DNA from: Pseudothermotoga thermarum DSM 5069
GTDB taxonomy: Bacteria; Thermotogota; Thermotogae; Thermotogales; DSM-5069
Assembly (NCBI RefSeq): GCF_000217815.1
Contig: NC_015707.1
Span: 1,786,014 to 1,850,013 of the forward strand
Length of the DNA: 64,000 nt
Direction: 5' to 3'
Under the pieces are notes generated by a model, which ran no database searches, was not told the DNA's origin, and saw only the letters and a list, made by a program, of their open reading frames with translations. Position numbers and translations under genes: made by a program. Below, one piece after another: positions 1 through 8,205 of the stretch. The number at the start of each line of letters is the position of its first letter. Position 1 is the first letter of the stretch.

Positions 1-235
1 CTGCAGCAACGTTCGGATTACTCCCAGTACCTATGAGTGTCCTAAACAAAAGCTCTAAGTCCTTTCCAAATTGCAATCTTCCGTAAGGATGTGGTATGGC
101 AAGTGTCCCTGCAACGGCTTTTTCAGCGGCCTCAACGACAGCGTTAGATATGTCATCAACTGTTAGTAAAATCACGTAATTTCTAACACCAACACTACCA
201 TCGGGTCTTCTGTATGCAAGAATTTGTCTTTCCAT
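1..235 (-). CDS. UxaA-family dehydratase, large subunit (5' part)
   Basis: Only the first 78 codons are in the window; the gene continues past the left edge. The translated start, [19 protein letters not shown], followed by a VILLTVDD strand and an [11 protein letters not shown] segment, is typical of the catalytic domain of altronate/galactarate-type dehydratases (UxaA family), which remove water from aldonic acids. It starts 5 bases after the stop of a separate SAF-domain gene, so the two domains that are fused in Escherichia coli UxaA are split here. It would be the last visible gene of the operon transcribed from 4163. The exact substrate cannot be read from this fragment. Confidence 0.8.
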   Translation of the reverse strand, partial: MERQILAYRRPDGSVGVRNYVILLTVDDISNAVVEAAEKAVAGTLAIPHPYGRLQFGKDLELLFRTLIGTGSNPNVAA

Positions 236-240
236 GCTTT

Positions 241-522
241 TCACCCCCATCTGAGAGATCTGATGTTGTGAACATGAACGTGTGATCCTTTCAATATTCT
301 TTGAGTTGCTTTTCCTATAATTTCACCGTACTCTTTTACTTTTTCACCTTCCTCTATATCCCTTAAGGCGATTTTGTGACCATAGGGAATGTCTTCAACT
401 ACTTCTATTTCGTAAGTTTGTTCTCCGTCAAAAGTTCTTCCTCTAGCGATTTCACCCTTTTTCAAATCTTTAACAGCAACTCCAACGTCATCCCCATGTT
501 TGTGAACCAAGAAATCGATCAT
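241..522 (-). CDS. UxaA-family dehydratase, small SAF-domain subunit
   Basis: A 93-residue protein with the SAF fold seen at the N terminus of altronate dehydratases: the [13 protein letters not shown] segment near the start and the [17 protein letters not shown] segment in the middle are the usual signature. It ends in [13 protein letters not shown], matching the family's HVHN(V/I)xS motif just before the linker to the catalytic domain. The start has a strong ribosome binding site (GGGAGGG, 7 bases upstream). It lies between the transaldolase-like gene and the large subunit, so the two subunits probably form one enzyme for a sugar acid brought in by the same operon's transporter. Confidence 0.85.
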   Translation of the reverse strand: MIDFLVHKHGDDVGVAVKDLKKGEIARGRTFDGEQTYEIEVVEDIPYGHKIALRDIEEGEKVKEYGEIIGKATQRILKGSHVHVHNIRSLRWG

Positions 523-537
523 AACCCTTCCCTCCCA

Positions 538-1194
538 TTATTGAATCTTTTGCCAAGCGTCGCAGAATATCTCAAGGCCAAGTTTTACATAGGGATTTTC
601 AAAACCTCTTTTGTAAACCTCAAATCCAGCGGTTATGATATCCGCACCGGCAAGTGCTGCTTCTTCAAAATGTTTTAAATTTCTAACCGCAGCTATCAAA
701 ATCTTGGATTTGAAACCGTAGTTCTTAACAGCTTTTACAATGGTTGCTATGAAGTCCTTATCGAAATCTCCTCTTTCTTCTTTCCAACCGACGAATGGGC
801 TTATGTAGTAAGCCCCAAGTTTAGCGGCTTGGAGTGCTTGCAAAACGTTGAAAATCAACGTCATGTTAACTTTCACGTTTTCTTTCGCAAGCTTTTCAAG
901 GGCGATGAAGCCAGGTTCTGTTGCTGGGATTTTTATCACGAAGTTCTCCGATAAAGTTGCCAAATTTCTTGCTTGTTCTATCATTTTTTCTGGGTCTTGT
1001 AGATGTGGATCGATTTCCAAACTCACCGTTATGTGTGTTCCTTCAACCATAGGTTTAATTTTTTTGATGAATTCGTCCATTTTCATACCTGCAGTCATAA
1101 GGTGTTTGGGGTTTGTTGTGATTCCATCGATCTTCCAATTTTTGATTGCATATTCAATCTCATCAAGTTTTGCACTGTCCAAGAAGAATAGCAT
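538..1194 (-). CDS. transaldolase-like / fructose-6-phosphate aldolase family protein
   Basis: 218 residues, the usual length of the short TalC/MipB group, which share a TIM barrel and form a Schiff base with the substrate. Visible hallmarks are LDSA at residues 5-8, TTNP at 26-29, the Schiff-base lysine in VIKIPAT (Lys88), NMTLIF near 110 and YISPFVGW near 129. The family motif usually ends in Arg (SPFVGR); Trp is found here, so the substrate may differ from the classical enzymes. It has a perfect AAGGAGGG site upstream of ATG. It sits between ABC permease genes and the UxaA-type pair, pointing to catabolism of the imported sugar or sugar acid rather than a core pentose phosphate role. Confidence 0.85.
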   Translation of the reverse strand: MLFFLDSAKLDEIEYAIKNWKIDGITTNPKHLMTAGMKMDEFIKKIKPMVEGTHITVSLEIDPHLQDPEKMIEQARNLATLSENFVIKIPATEPGFIALEKLAKENVKVNMTLIFNVLQALQAAKLGAYYISPFVGWKEERGDFDKDFIATIVKAVKNYGFKSKILIAAVRNLKHFEEAALAGADIITAGFEVYKRGFENPYVKLGLEIFCDAWQKIQ

Positions 1195-1206
1195 GTTTTT
1201 CCCTCC

Positions 1207-2027
1207 TTATCCTTTTATTCCACCAGCTGACAATCCCTTTATTATGTACTTTTGCAAACTGAGCGTTACGACAAAAACCGGCAAAAGCATTATTGTTCCG
1301 GCGGCTGAAAGCTGCCCCCAAAGTGGAGCGTACTGACCCAAGAATGCGTTGACAACCACCGGTGCGGTTTTAGCCTTTGAACCAGTTAAGACCAAGGCGT
1401 ATATGAACTCGTTCCAGCTCATCAAGAAAGCAAAAACAGTTGCGACAACGATACCAGCCGATGCAAGCGGGAAGAATATTCGCAAGAATATTTGAAAACC
1501 TTTGCAACCATCAACTTTTGCGGCTTCTTCGTATTCCTTTGGAATGCTTGAAAAGAAAGGAAGCAGCAAGGCTATCACATATGGTAAGTTAAAACTTATA
1601 TGCGCAAGAGAAAGACCAATCAAAGTGTCATTCAAACCAAGTGAGCGGAAAATCATGTAAAAGGGAACAGAAAGGGATATTTGTGGAATCATCCTGAGCA
1701 TCAGCAAACCAAAAACAATGAGTTCGTTGATTTTGAATCTAAATCTGGTTAAACCATATGCAGCCATAGCCCCAAGAGTGACAGAGACAATCGACGACAA
1801 GCTTGCAACGCAAAGGAATTTTTCATCGATCGCTTGAAATCCAAACTTTTGAATATTTGTTCGTAACTTCTCAAAGTTGGCTTGAAATAAAATGGATTAC
1901 GGCTCCATATGTCTATATCACGTTTGAATCCGTTGAAAACAATAACCGTTATTGGAAAAAGTTGAACGAGAACTATAAAGAATGCGACTGAAAAGGTCAC
2001 AAATTTTACAATTTTTTTCTTCCTCAA
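1207..2027 (-). pseudogene. MalG-type ABC sugar permease, frameshifted
   Basis: Two overlapping reading frames together make one carbohydrate ABC permease of about 273 residues. The first frame (TTG at 2027, overlapping the upstream stop) gives the first membrane helix up to KRSMKNSFALQA. The second frame, from about 1800, continues with LSSIVSVTLGAMAAYGL and contains the EAA loop (EEAAKVDGCKG) and the last helices. One missing base near 1798-1802 would rejoin them. No homopolymer or classical slippery heptamer is present, so this is a mutation or a sequence error rather than obvious programmed frameshifting. If real, the importer would lack its second permease unless a -1 shift occurs. Confidence 0.8.
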
Positions 2028-2932
2028 CTTACCTCACCACGCATCATTCTTTTAACAACAAAATAGGATATTCCCAAAGCTATAAGTAAGAGAAAAACAG
2101 CGATTGTCGAAGCATAAGAAATTTTTCCAAATTCAAAAGCTTGTTTATGTATGTACAAGGACAACAGCATTGTTGCATTCGACGGTCCCCCATAAGTCAT
2201 GACGTAGACTTCAGAGAATATCCTCAAAGCATCTATCATTCTCAAAAGAAAAGCCGTTGCTATAACTGGTTTCATACATGGTATGATCACATACCAAAGC
2301 CTTTGAAAAAAGCTTGCACCATCAACAAGCGATGCTTCAACGAATTCTGCTGGCAAAGAGGTCAGCCCAGCATACACGATTATGAAAACAAACGGCCACA
2401 TTCTCCAGATATCTTGAAGTAAAATCGCCAAGTATGCGTACTTTGGATCCGCAAGCCAAGCAATTGGTCCTATGGAAAGGGACCTGAAAAATTCAGCCAA
2501 CACTCCATAGCGCGGTTGAAGCATTAACCTCCAGGTTAAACCTGAAAGTACTGGCAAAACAAATACAGGCAGCATCAGCAAGGATCTCATGATTCGATTT
2601 AAAGGAAAGTTATTTGTGAACAACAATGCAACAGAAAAGCCGATAACTATTTCGATTGGCAAAGCTATACCTAGAAATCCCAACATCAATCGCAAAGAAT
2701 GCCAAAAATTTTTATCTTTAATCATTTCGATGTAATTCCTAACCCCAACAAATCTTGTAAAACCAAGGTAAAGCAGATGCCTATCTGTGAAAGAAATAGC
2801 AATTGCGTAAACGGCAGGATAAAAAATGATGATTCCAACAGCTAGCAAAGCAGGAAAGACAAAGACGAAGAAGGGAGTGATCCCCCTTCTTCGTCTAACC
2901 TCTTTAGTAACCGTATTTCTTGAGCAAAGCAT
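2024..2932 (-). CDS. MalF-type ABC sugar permease
   Basis: 302 residues with six predicted membrane helices and a cytoplasmic EAA loop (VEASLVDGASFFQRL), as in the MalF/UgpA permeases of carbohydrate importers. The ATG at 2932 lies 29 bases inside the 3' end of the binding-protein gene, and no in-frame ATG, GTG or TTG follows before the first membrane helix, so this overlap seems genuine. Its TGA overlaps the TTG start of the next permease. It should pair with the MalG-type subunit; no ATPase is encoded nearby, so a shared MsmK-like ATPase elsewhere is expected. Confidence 0.9.
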   Translation of the reverse strand: MLCSRNTVTKEVRRRRGITPFFVFVFPALLAVGIIIFYPAVYAIAISFTDRHLLYLGFTRFVGVRNYIEMIKDKNFWHSLRLMLGFLGIALPIEIVIGFSVALLFTNNFPLNRIMRSLLMLPVFVLPVLSGLTWRLMLQPRYGVLAEFFRSLSIGPIAWLADPKYAYLAILLQDIWRMWPFVFIIVYAGLTSLPAEFVEASLVDGASFFQRLWYVIIPCMKPVIATAFLLRMIDALRIFSEVYVMTYGGPSNATMLLSLYIHKQAFEFGKISYASTIAVFLLLIALGISYFVVKRMMRGEVS

Positions 2933-4163
2933 TGATATCGTTCACCATCCTATCAACTGCCACTTCTGGGCTGATCTTGCCAGATATTGCATCTAACCAA
3001 TGAGTCCTTATAATTTGGGATACCTCTGGATATTTTTCAAAGCGTGGTCTTTCAACCGCATAGTTCATCGAAAGGTATATTCCTTCAAACCATGGTCTTT
3101 CGACAACGTATTGTGGATCTCTTAACAAAGATTCTCTTGCTGGTGTGAGGCCAAACGGTATAAGTTTTCTACCTGTTTCCAGCGACATCCACCAATATGC
3201 AAACTCAGCGGCAGCGGCTTTTTCTTTGGCAGCCAAAGGTATGGCCACGATCCAACATCCCCTGATTGCGGCTCTTTTCGCTGGCCCAGCAGGTGGAGCT
3301 GTGTAAGCGATTCTACCGGCCACCAGCGATTTCTCGGGATTTTCAATATCAGGAACAAGTGCAGGCCAGTTGAACATCGAGAAGACTTCTCCACGTGCGA
3401 AAGCTGCTACACGTTCTGCATGACCATAGTCCAGCGCACCAGGAGGAGCGTATTTGAGAAGTTCTTTGTAGAAATTAATGGCTTCGACAGCTTTGGATTT
3501 GTCCAAGACAACTTTATAACCATCTGGGGTGACTTCGAGCACGCTGGTACCAAAACTTTCAAACATCCATATAGCTTCGCAAGTCGCACCTTCGGTTGGT
3601 TTTGTGAACGGTGCCCATCCGTATATGCCCTTCTTTGCCAAAAACTTCGACATATCAAGTAGTTCCTGTAAAGTTTGAGGAACTCTCATTTCATAGCCGT
3701 ATTCTTTCTTGAATTCTTCCTTGTACTGTTCGATGATATCTTTTCTGGTCAACCAGATGTAGACGTTTGAGTTCACAGGAAGTCCCATGAACTGACCTCT
3801 CCATTGACCAGCTGCAAGAGCCAGTGGCATTATGTCCGCCATACTTGGTCTAGTATAAAACTTCGTTTCAGGCCAATATGCAAGTGGGAGCAAAATTGGT
3901 GCAAGAAGTGGTATGTTTGGTTCGTCAACTGCTATTAAATCGTAGTCTGCACTTTTCGCAGTTACACTTATTAGGGTTTTTTGTAGCAAAGTACCACTTG
4001 GAACGAGTTCTAATTCCACCTTTATTCCAGTGGTTTTTTCGAATTCTGGTATACCCTGTCGCAAAGCTTGTGTAAGAGCATCATCCCAAAGAAGGACTCT
4101 TACAGTTGTGGCTAGAAGGGTGATAGTTAGCGTGACAATAAGAAAGGTTAACAGTCTTTTCAT
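2904..4163 (-). CDS. extracellular sugar-binding protein (family 1)
   Basis: 419 residues with an N-terminal signal peptide (MKRLLTFLIVTLTITLLATT) followed by a family 1 solute-binding protein: the VRVLLWDDALTQ strand, TGIKVELELVPSG, YDLIAVDEPN and AYWWMSLETGRKLIP regions. It captures a carbohydrate outside the membrane and delivers it to the two permeases just downstream. GAGGGGGTG precedes the ATG by about ten bases, and a promoter and hairpin leader lie upstream. The ligand cannot be read from sequence; the linked aldolase and UxaA-type dehydratase suggest a sugar acid, uronate or related oligosaccharide. Confidence 0.88.
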   Translation of the reverse strand: MKRLLTFLIVTLTITLLATTVRVLLWDDALTQALRQGIPEFEKTTGIKVELELVPSGTLLQKTLISVTAKSADYDLIAVDEPNIPLLAPILLPLAYWPETKFYTRPSMADIMPLALAAGQWRGQFMGLPVNSNVYIWLTRKDIIEQYKEEFKKEYGYEMRVPQTLQELLDMSKFLAKKGIYGWAPFTKPTEGATCEAIWMFESFGTSVLEVTPDGYKVVLDKSKAVEAINFYKELLKYAPPGALDYGHAERVAAFARGEVFSMFNWPALVPDIENPEKSLVAGRIAYTAPPAGPAKRAAIRGCWIVAIPLAAKEKAAAAEFAYWWMSLETGRKLIPFGLTPARESLLRDPQYVVERPWFEGIYLSMNYAVERPRFEKYPEVSQIIRTHWLDAISGKISPEVAVDRMVNDINALLKKYGY

Positions 4164-4187
4164 AACTTAACACACCCCCTCGCGGTT

Positions 4188-4202
4188 CCCGCTCTGCGCG
4201 GG
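4188..4202 (-). other. hairpin in the leader of the sugar operon
   Basis: A small stem (CCCGC / GCGGG, loop of five) lies between the predicted promoter and the ribosome binding site of the binding-protein gene. It may protect the 5' end of the mRNA or affect translation. No riboswitch architecture is apparent. Confidence 0.4.
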
Positions 4203-4217
4203 ATGATCGTCTTTAAA

Positions 4218-4247
4218 ATTATACAAGAGGTAATACCACTTTTTCAA
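4218..4247 (-). promoter_or_regulatory. sigma-A type promoter of the sugar operon
   Basis: On the minus strand TTGAAA (4247-4242) and TATAAT (4223-4218) are separated by 18 bases, close to consensus, about 55 bases upstream of the binding-protein start. The spacer contains AAAGTGGTA, which recurs near the divergent symporter gene and may be an operator. Confidence 0.7.
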
Positions 4248-4266
4248 GCAATTTCAAAGCTATTTT

Positions 4267-4300
4267 TTGGCAAAAATCACAGAAATATTGGCAAAAAATC
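4267..4300 (+). repeat. two direct repeats TTGGCAAAAA, 21 bp apart
   Basis: TTGGCAAAAATC at 4267 and TTGGCAAAAAATC at 4288 start 21 bases apart, two helical turns. They lie in the divergent intergenic space between the sugar operon and the symporter gene, which is AT-rich and otherwise gene-free. The spacing is what a cooperatively binding regulator would use, but no regulator is visible nearby. Confidence 0.45.
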
Positions 4301-4429
4301 GATATACTTTGGCGTTTTCTTGTAATTTCTTTGTTTTTCTCACGAAATCTTTTGTTTTCAAAGTGGTAAGTCCTCAAAGTTTTGTGATATTTTTATTTCT
4401 GGAAAATTTACAAAATGGGGGGATGTGAA

Positions 4430-5836
4430 GTGAAAGAAAGTTTTTCTGACAAGCTTTCTTTGAAGACCAAGATTTTCTTTGGTGCAGGTGACATTTATGG
4501 TGGAGGTGTTTTCAACATCGTTAACTTTTTCTACGCCATATTCCTAACCGACGTAGTTGGACTAGATCCAAGATGTGCCGCGCCGGTGTTTTTGATAGGA
4601 AAAATATGGGACGCTATAACTGATCCACTAATGGGAATGATAAGCGATCGAACAAAAAGCAAATGGGGTAGAAGAAGACCGTACTTTCTATTTGGGTTTC
4701 CATTTGTTTTTTTGTCATTTTTATTGCTTTGGATACCAGTCGGCTTTAGTTCAACAATTGGAAAATTTCTTTACGTTTTGACAACCTATCTGTTTTTAAA
4801 CACTGTCACCACAATGGTGATGGTACCCTATCAAGCTTTTGCCGGAGAAATAACTTTGGATTACCATGAGAGAACTTCTTTGAACACCATAAGACTTTTC
4901 TTCTCTTTAGCTTCTTCGCTCTTCTGTGCGGTTTTACCTATGATAATAGTTAACGCTGCACCAGATATAAAAAGAGGATATATCAACATGGCTTTGTTCT
5001 TTGGGGCGCTTTTTGCCATTCCTTGGATCGGCGTCTTTGCGTTTACGAAGGAGAGAGGATTTGAAAATGTACCAAAAAGGTTTGACATTAAATCTATGTT
5101 TTTGGAACCTCTCAAAGTAAGATCTTTTAGATTACTACTTTTGGTGTATTTGGGATCTTATCTTGCCATCGATGCTGTGTCGATAATCTTTGCGTATTTC
5201 ATGAGGTGGTACATAGGCAAACCGCAACTTTTGCCTTTGGTTCTTGGTACGTTGATACTAACTGAAATTGCCTTTCTCCCAGTTTATGCTGTAATTGCTC
5301 GAAAAACTAGCAAGAAAACAGCGTGGTTGCTTGGTTCACTCATTTGGACTGTTGCAAGTATTCTTATCTTCACACTTGCAAATCCTTCGATTCCTAATGC
5401 TATGCTAATTGCATTGGCTTTTGTGACGGGAGCTGGAGTATCAGCGGTTGCTGTTATGCCTCATGCGATGTTTGGCGATGTTGCAGATGTTGGTGAGCTC
5501 GCTTTTGGTGAAAGAAGAGAAGGTTCGTTCAGCGGTTTGATGACTTTCATCAGAAAAGTGGCATCAGCGGTAACGCAATCTTTGATACTTTACATTTTGG
5601 GTTTTGCTGGATACAATCCTCAGTTTGTCGCTCAACCTGATCGTGTCATTTTCGTCATAAGGTTTATACTTTGCTTTGTTCCTTTGATTTTGCTCGCATT
5701 TTCTGCAATTGCGGCTTGGAAATATCCTGTTAGTCCAACCATACATGCAGAGCTGAACAGGTATCTTGAAAGAAAAAGGATCTTTGGCGAGGTTAACGTA
5801 GAACTTGAGAGTAGGTTTAAGAAAGCTTTGGTGTGA
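4430..5836 (+). CDS. GPH-family sugar:cation symporter
   Basis: About 468 residues with twelve predicted membrane helices, belonging to the glycoside-pentoside-hexuronide:cation symporters of the major facilitator superfamily. Hallmarks are KIWDAITDPLMGMISDRTKS followed by KWGRRRPY in the first cytoplasmic loop and the YQAFAGEIT segment. An ATG at 4415 is in frame, but a GGGGGG ribosome binding site seven to eight bases before the GTG at 4430 favours the later start. It is divergent from the sugar ABC operon and probably imports a related glycoside or uronate. Its last 20 bases overlap the convergent DUF123 gene. Confidence 0.9.
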   Translation: MKESFSDKLSLKTKIFFGAGDIYGGGVFNIVNFFYAIFLTDVVGLDPRCAAPVFLIGKIWDAITDPLMGMISDRTKSKWGRRRPYFLFGFPFVFLSFLLLWIPVGFSSTIGKFLYVLTTYLFLNTVTTMVMVPYQAFAGEITLDYHERTSLNTIRLFFSLASSLFCAVLPMIIVNAAPDIKRGYINMALFFGALFAIPWIGVFAFTKERGFENVPKRFDIKSMFLEPLKVRSFRLLLLVYLGSYLAIDAVSIIFAYFMRWYIGKPQLLPLVLGTLILTEIAFLPVYAVIARKTSKKTAWLLGSLIWTVASILIFTLANPSIPNAMLIALAFVTGAGVSAVAVMPHAMFGDVADVGELAFGERREGSFSGLMTFIRKVASAVTQSLILYILGFAGYNPQFVAQPDRVIFVIRFILCFVPLILLAFSAIAAWKYPVSPTIHAELNRYLERKRIFGEVNVELESRFKKALV

Positions 5837-6236
5837 AAGAAATACTATAAAAAAGCTTTGAATCATCCATAACTTTTATCAACTCCTGTGCGCTTGAAAT
5901 TTTGAACAAATTTCCCTTGGTTTTGACATCAGTTGATCCAAAGTCTTTCACTGGCTCGAAGAATTTTTCAAGGTATCGAGCCACCTTTTCTTCTAACCTT
6001 TCGTTTGAAGGTATTTCTATGACCATGAGTACTTTTGCTTCTTTCAAAAGGTAATCCACGTGCCAATGCATCTTCTTGTTTTTTCGAAGGTGTCTTTCTA
6101 TACGCTTTTCAAGGTTGTTCATGGCAGATCCAACGTAAGCGTACAAACCTTTGGAAAGGTTCCAAGATTTCGCTTTTGATTTTATCGTTCGATCTTTTTC
6201 AAGTTTCACAACCAATATGTAAGTTCCCTTTGACAA
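5817..6236 (-). CDS. DUF123 (GIY-YIG-like) protein
   Basis: 139 residues matching the DUF123 family: GLYAYVGSA, LEKRIERHLR and KKMHWHVDYLL appear in the expected order. The family has a GIY-YIG-related fold and occurs alone or fused to endonuclease III in archaea; a nuclease role is suspected but not established. TTG at 6236 is used, with GGTGA seven bases upstream. The 3' end overlaps the end of the symporter gene by 20 bases on opposite strands. The start lies back to back with ddl in a very short shared promoter region. Confidence 0.85.
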   Translation of the reverse strand: MSKGTYILVVKLEKDRTIKSKAKSWNLSKGLYAYVGSAMNNLEKRIERHLRKNKKMHWHVDYLLKEAKVLMVIEIPSNERLEEKVARYLEKFFEPVKDFGSTDVKTKGNLFKISSAQELIKVMDDSKLFYSISFTPKLS

Positions 6237-6280
6237 GTTCTTTCACCATGTTGATAATATATTCTCTGAGGTGATTGAGT

Positions 6281-7174
6281 TTGAAAATAGCTGTTCTCAT
6301 GGGTGGTATTTCCAGGGAAAGACCCATATCACTCAAAAGCGGGGAAAATGTTGTCAAAGCTTTGAAGAAACTTGGCCATGAAGTTGCACCGATAGATGTC
6401 AACGGTGAGTTTTTAAACATAGCTCCAACTTTGAAGCAGTTTGATTTGGTTTTCAACGCTTTACATGGTCAATTTGGTGAGGATGGCACAGTTCAGGCAA
6501 TTTTGGATTGGCTTGGTGTTAAGTACACAGGATCAAAAGTCGTCGCCAGTGCAATTTGTTTTGACAAGGTCTTGACCTACAGGATGTTGACTGGTGTTGT
6601 TAGATATCCTGATTACATTCTCGTTGATAAACCGACCAAGGAATCTCCTTTTGGATTTCCATGTGTCATAAAACCACGTCGAGAAGGTTCAAGCATAGGA
6701 GTACACATCTGCGACGACCCTGATGAACTTTACAGAAACTTGCAGGAAGAACTCAGTGTTTACGGCGAGATGATTTTGCAAAGATATATAAAAGGTAGAG
6801 AGCTTACCGTTTCAATCTTAGAGATGAACAAAGAACTCAAAGTGCTACCAATATTGGAACTTCGACCAAAAAGGCGTTTTTACGACTACGTGGCTAAGTA
6901 CACACCGAACATGACAGAGTTTGTGCTTCCTGCACCTTTGAGCGAAGAAGAATTCAAAGAGGTTTCAGAATCAGCGATAAAAGCTTTCAAGACATGTCAG
7001 TGTGAAGGATTTGGAAGAGTCGATGGTATTTTGAGCGAAGGAAAGTTTTACGTTCTTGAGATAAACACGATACCGGGTTTGACCGATTTGAGCGATCTTC
7101 CAGCCAGCGCAAGGGCAGCTGGAATGAGCTTTGAGGAACTTATCGATGCGATAATCAAGACGGTGGTTTCATGA
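6281..7174 (+). CDS. ddl: D-alanine--D-alanine ligase
   Basis: Joins two D-alanines using ATP for the peptidoglycan precursor. The 297-residue ATP-grasp protein shows MKIAVLMGGISRERPISLKSG at the N terminus, the CVIKPRREGSSIGV loop near residue 130 and the metal-binding EINTIPGLT motif near residue 270. TTG at 6275 overlaps the ribosome binding site GAGGTG, so TTG at 6281 is chosen and also fits family alignments. The stop overlaps the ATG of the next gene (ATGA), so the two are translationally coupled. It is short for the family (about 300-360), as in other Thermotogales. Confidence 0.93.
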   Translation: MKIAVLMGGISRERPISLKSGENVVKALKKLGHEVAPIDVNGEFLNIAPTLKQFDLVFNALHGQFGEDGTVQAILDWLGVKYTGSKVVASAICFDKVLTYRMLTGVVRYPDYILVDKPTKESPFGFPCVIKPRREGSSIGVHICDDPDELYRNLQEELSVYGEMILQRYIKGRELTVSILEMNKELKVLPILELRPKRRFYDYVAKYTPNMTEFVLPAPLSEEEFKEVSESAIKAFKTCQCEGFGRVDGILSEGKFYVLEINTIPGLTDLSDLPASARAAGMSFEELIDAIIKTVVS

Positions 7175-8205
7175 TAGCCAGGTTAAAGGTTCAACAGCTT
7201 GAAAGATGGCTCAGGTTTAGCGACAGGGTAATGGGTTCGTCCGAGTACACGATGGGAAATGTGTACTTCTCCTACAAAGACGGATTGATTCTCAGATCAA
7301 CGGACGGTTGTCTCACCAGTTGGGTTAAAGTTGCCGACTGTCAGCCTTTTCACGGTGAAATAGCAATTTCCACGAGGTTGTTGAGAGGTTTTTTGATGGG
7401 TGAAAGTTCTCAAGAATTGGAACTAGAACTTTTTCAAGATTATTTGATCATCAAGTCGCAGCATGAGGTTTTGCGAGTGAAAATAGCTACTCCAAAGCAG
7501 CGAGAAGCAATGCAACCCTTTGAAGAAGTTGGTGAAACAACCACCAAGCAGATTTTGAAAGCTTTTGACTTTGCCACCGCAAGCCTTGAAGAAGGAGATA
7601 TGATGAAAATAGGTTCTTTGAGAAACCAAATATTTTTGGTTGGATCAACTCCCACTGTTTTGAATCTTTGCCAGCTTGAAGCCAACTTGTTGAAGGATTT
7701 TTGTTTCGCCATGCCTTATGCCAGTACCCGTAGGATAGTTAAGTCGCTGGATGTTTATAGCTTGGATGAAAAGACTATTTTGGGAATTTCACAGGAGAAG
7801 TTCACCATATTGACAAAGGAATTTGGAATGCAAGTTTGCGGTGAAATGGATAAAATCGATCCTCGCTTGGAGGAGCTTGCGTTTGTAAAAGGAGAGGAAG
7901 TACTTCCAAGTGGTTTTCAAAAATTTGTATCCAAAGCTGCCGTGATTTTGCCGAAAGATGCCACATTGAAAATAACAAAAACCAAGAAGGAAATAAGGTT
8001 TTTTGCAAGTTATGGGACCATCCAGTATAGAGGGTTTGTTCCGTGTTCAGAAGGTTTAGAATTTGAAACTGAGGTTTCTGCACACAAATTAAGATCTGCT
8101 TTGTCCAGGATGTCAAGTAGACTTTTTGTCCACGTTCAGGACGGATATGTGAAAATTTCCGATAGTTCAAATAGATCGGTCATTCTTAAGTCTTCAGAAG
8201 GCTGA
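7171..8205 (+). CDS. divergent beta-sliding-clamp-like protein
   Basis: 344 residues with no catalytic motif. Read against DnaN, the layout resembles a three-domain clamp: a hairpin FSYKDGLILRSTDG like the clamp's VKDG..ICATD, then GEIAISTRLLRGFL, then LEL-x5-LIIKS, then VLRVKIATPKQREAMQPFEE at the end of domain 1. Domains 2 and 3 show the same strand-helix-strand pattern. It lacks the C-terminal M-P-x-R-L strand of replicative clamps and ends SNRSVILKSSEG. So it is probably a degenerate paralogue, perhaps unable to close the usual ring or bind partners normally. It is coupled to ddl by an ATGA overlap, which says nothing clear about function. The assignment rests on recalled family features. 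Confidence 0.5.
   Translation: MIARLKVQQLERWLRFSDRVMGSSEYTMGNVYFSYKDGLILRSTDGCLTSWVKVADCQPFHGEIAISTRLLRGFLMGESSQELELELFQDYLIIKSQHEVLRVKIATPKQREAMQPFEEVGETTTKQILKAFDFATASLEEGDMMKIGSLRNQIFLVGSTPTVLNLCQLEANLLKDFCFAMPYASTRRIVKSLDVYSLDEKTILGISQEKFTILTKEFGMQVCGEMDKIDPRLEELAFVKGEEVLPSGFQKFVSKAAVILPKDATLKITKTKKEIRFFASYGTIQYRGFVPCSEGLEFETEVSAHKLRSALSRMSSRLFVHVQDGYVKISDSSNRSVILKSSEG

Noticed and set aside
1795-1805. Programmed frameshift site in the MalG-type gene
   Set aside because: No X-XXY-YYZ heptamer, no run of A or T and no clear downstream pseudoknot; simple mutation or error is more likely.
6199-6456. A minus-strand frame over the ddl start
   Set aside because: It covers the shared promoter and the 5' part of ddl and shows no family features.
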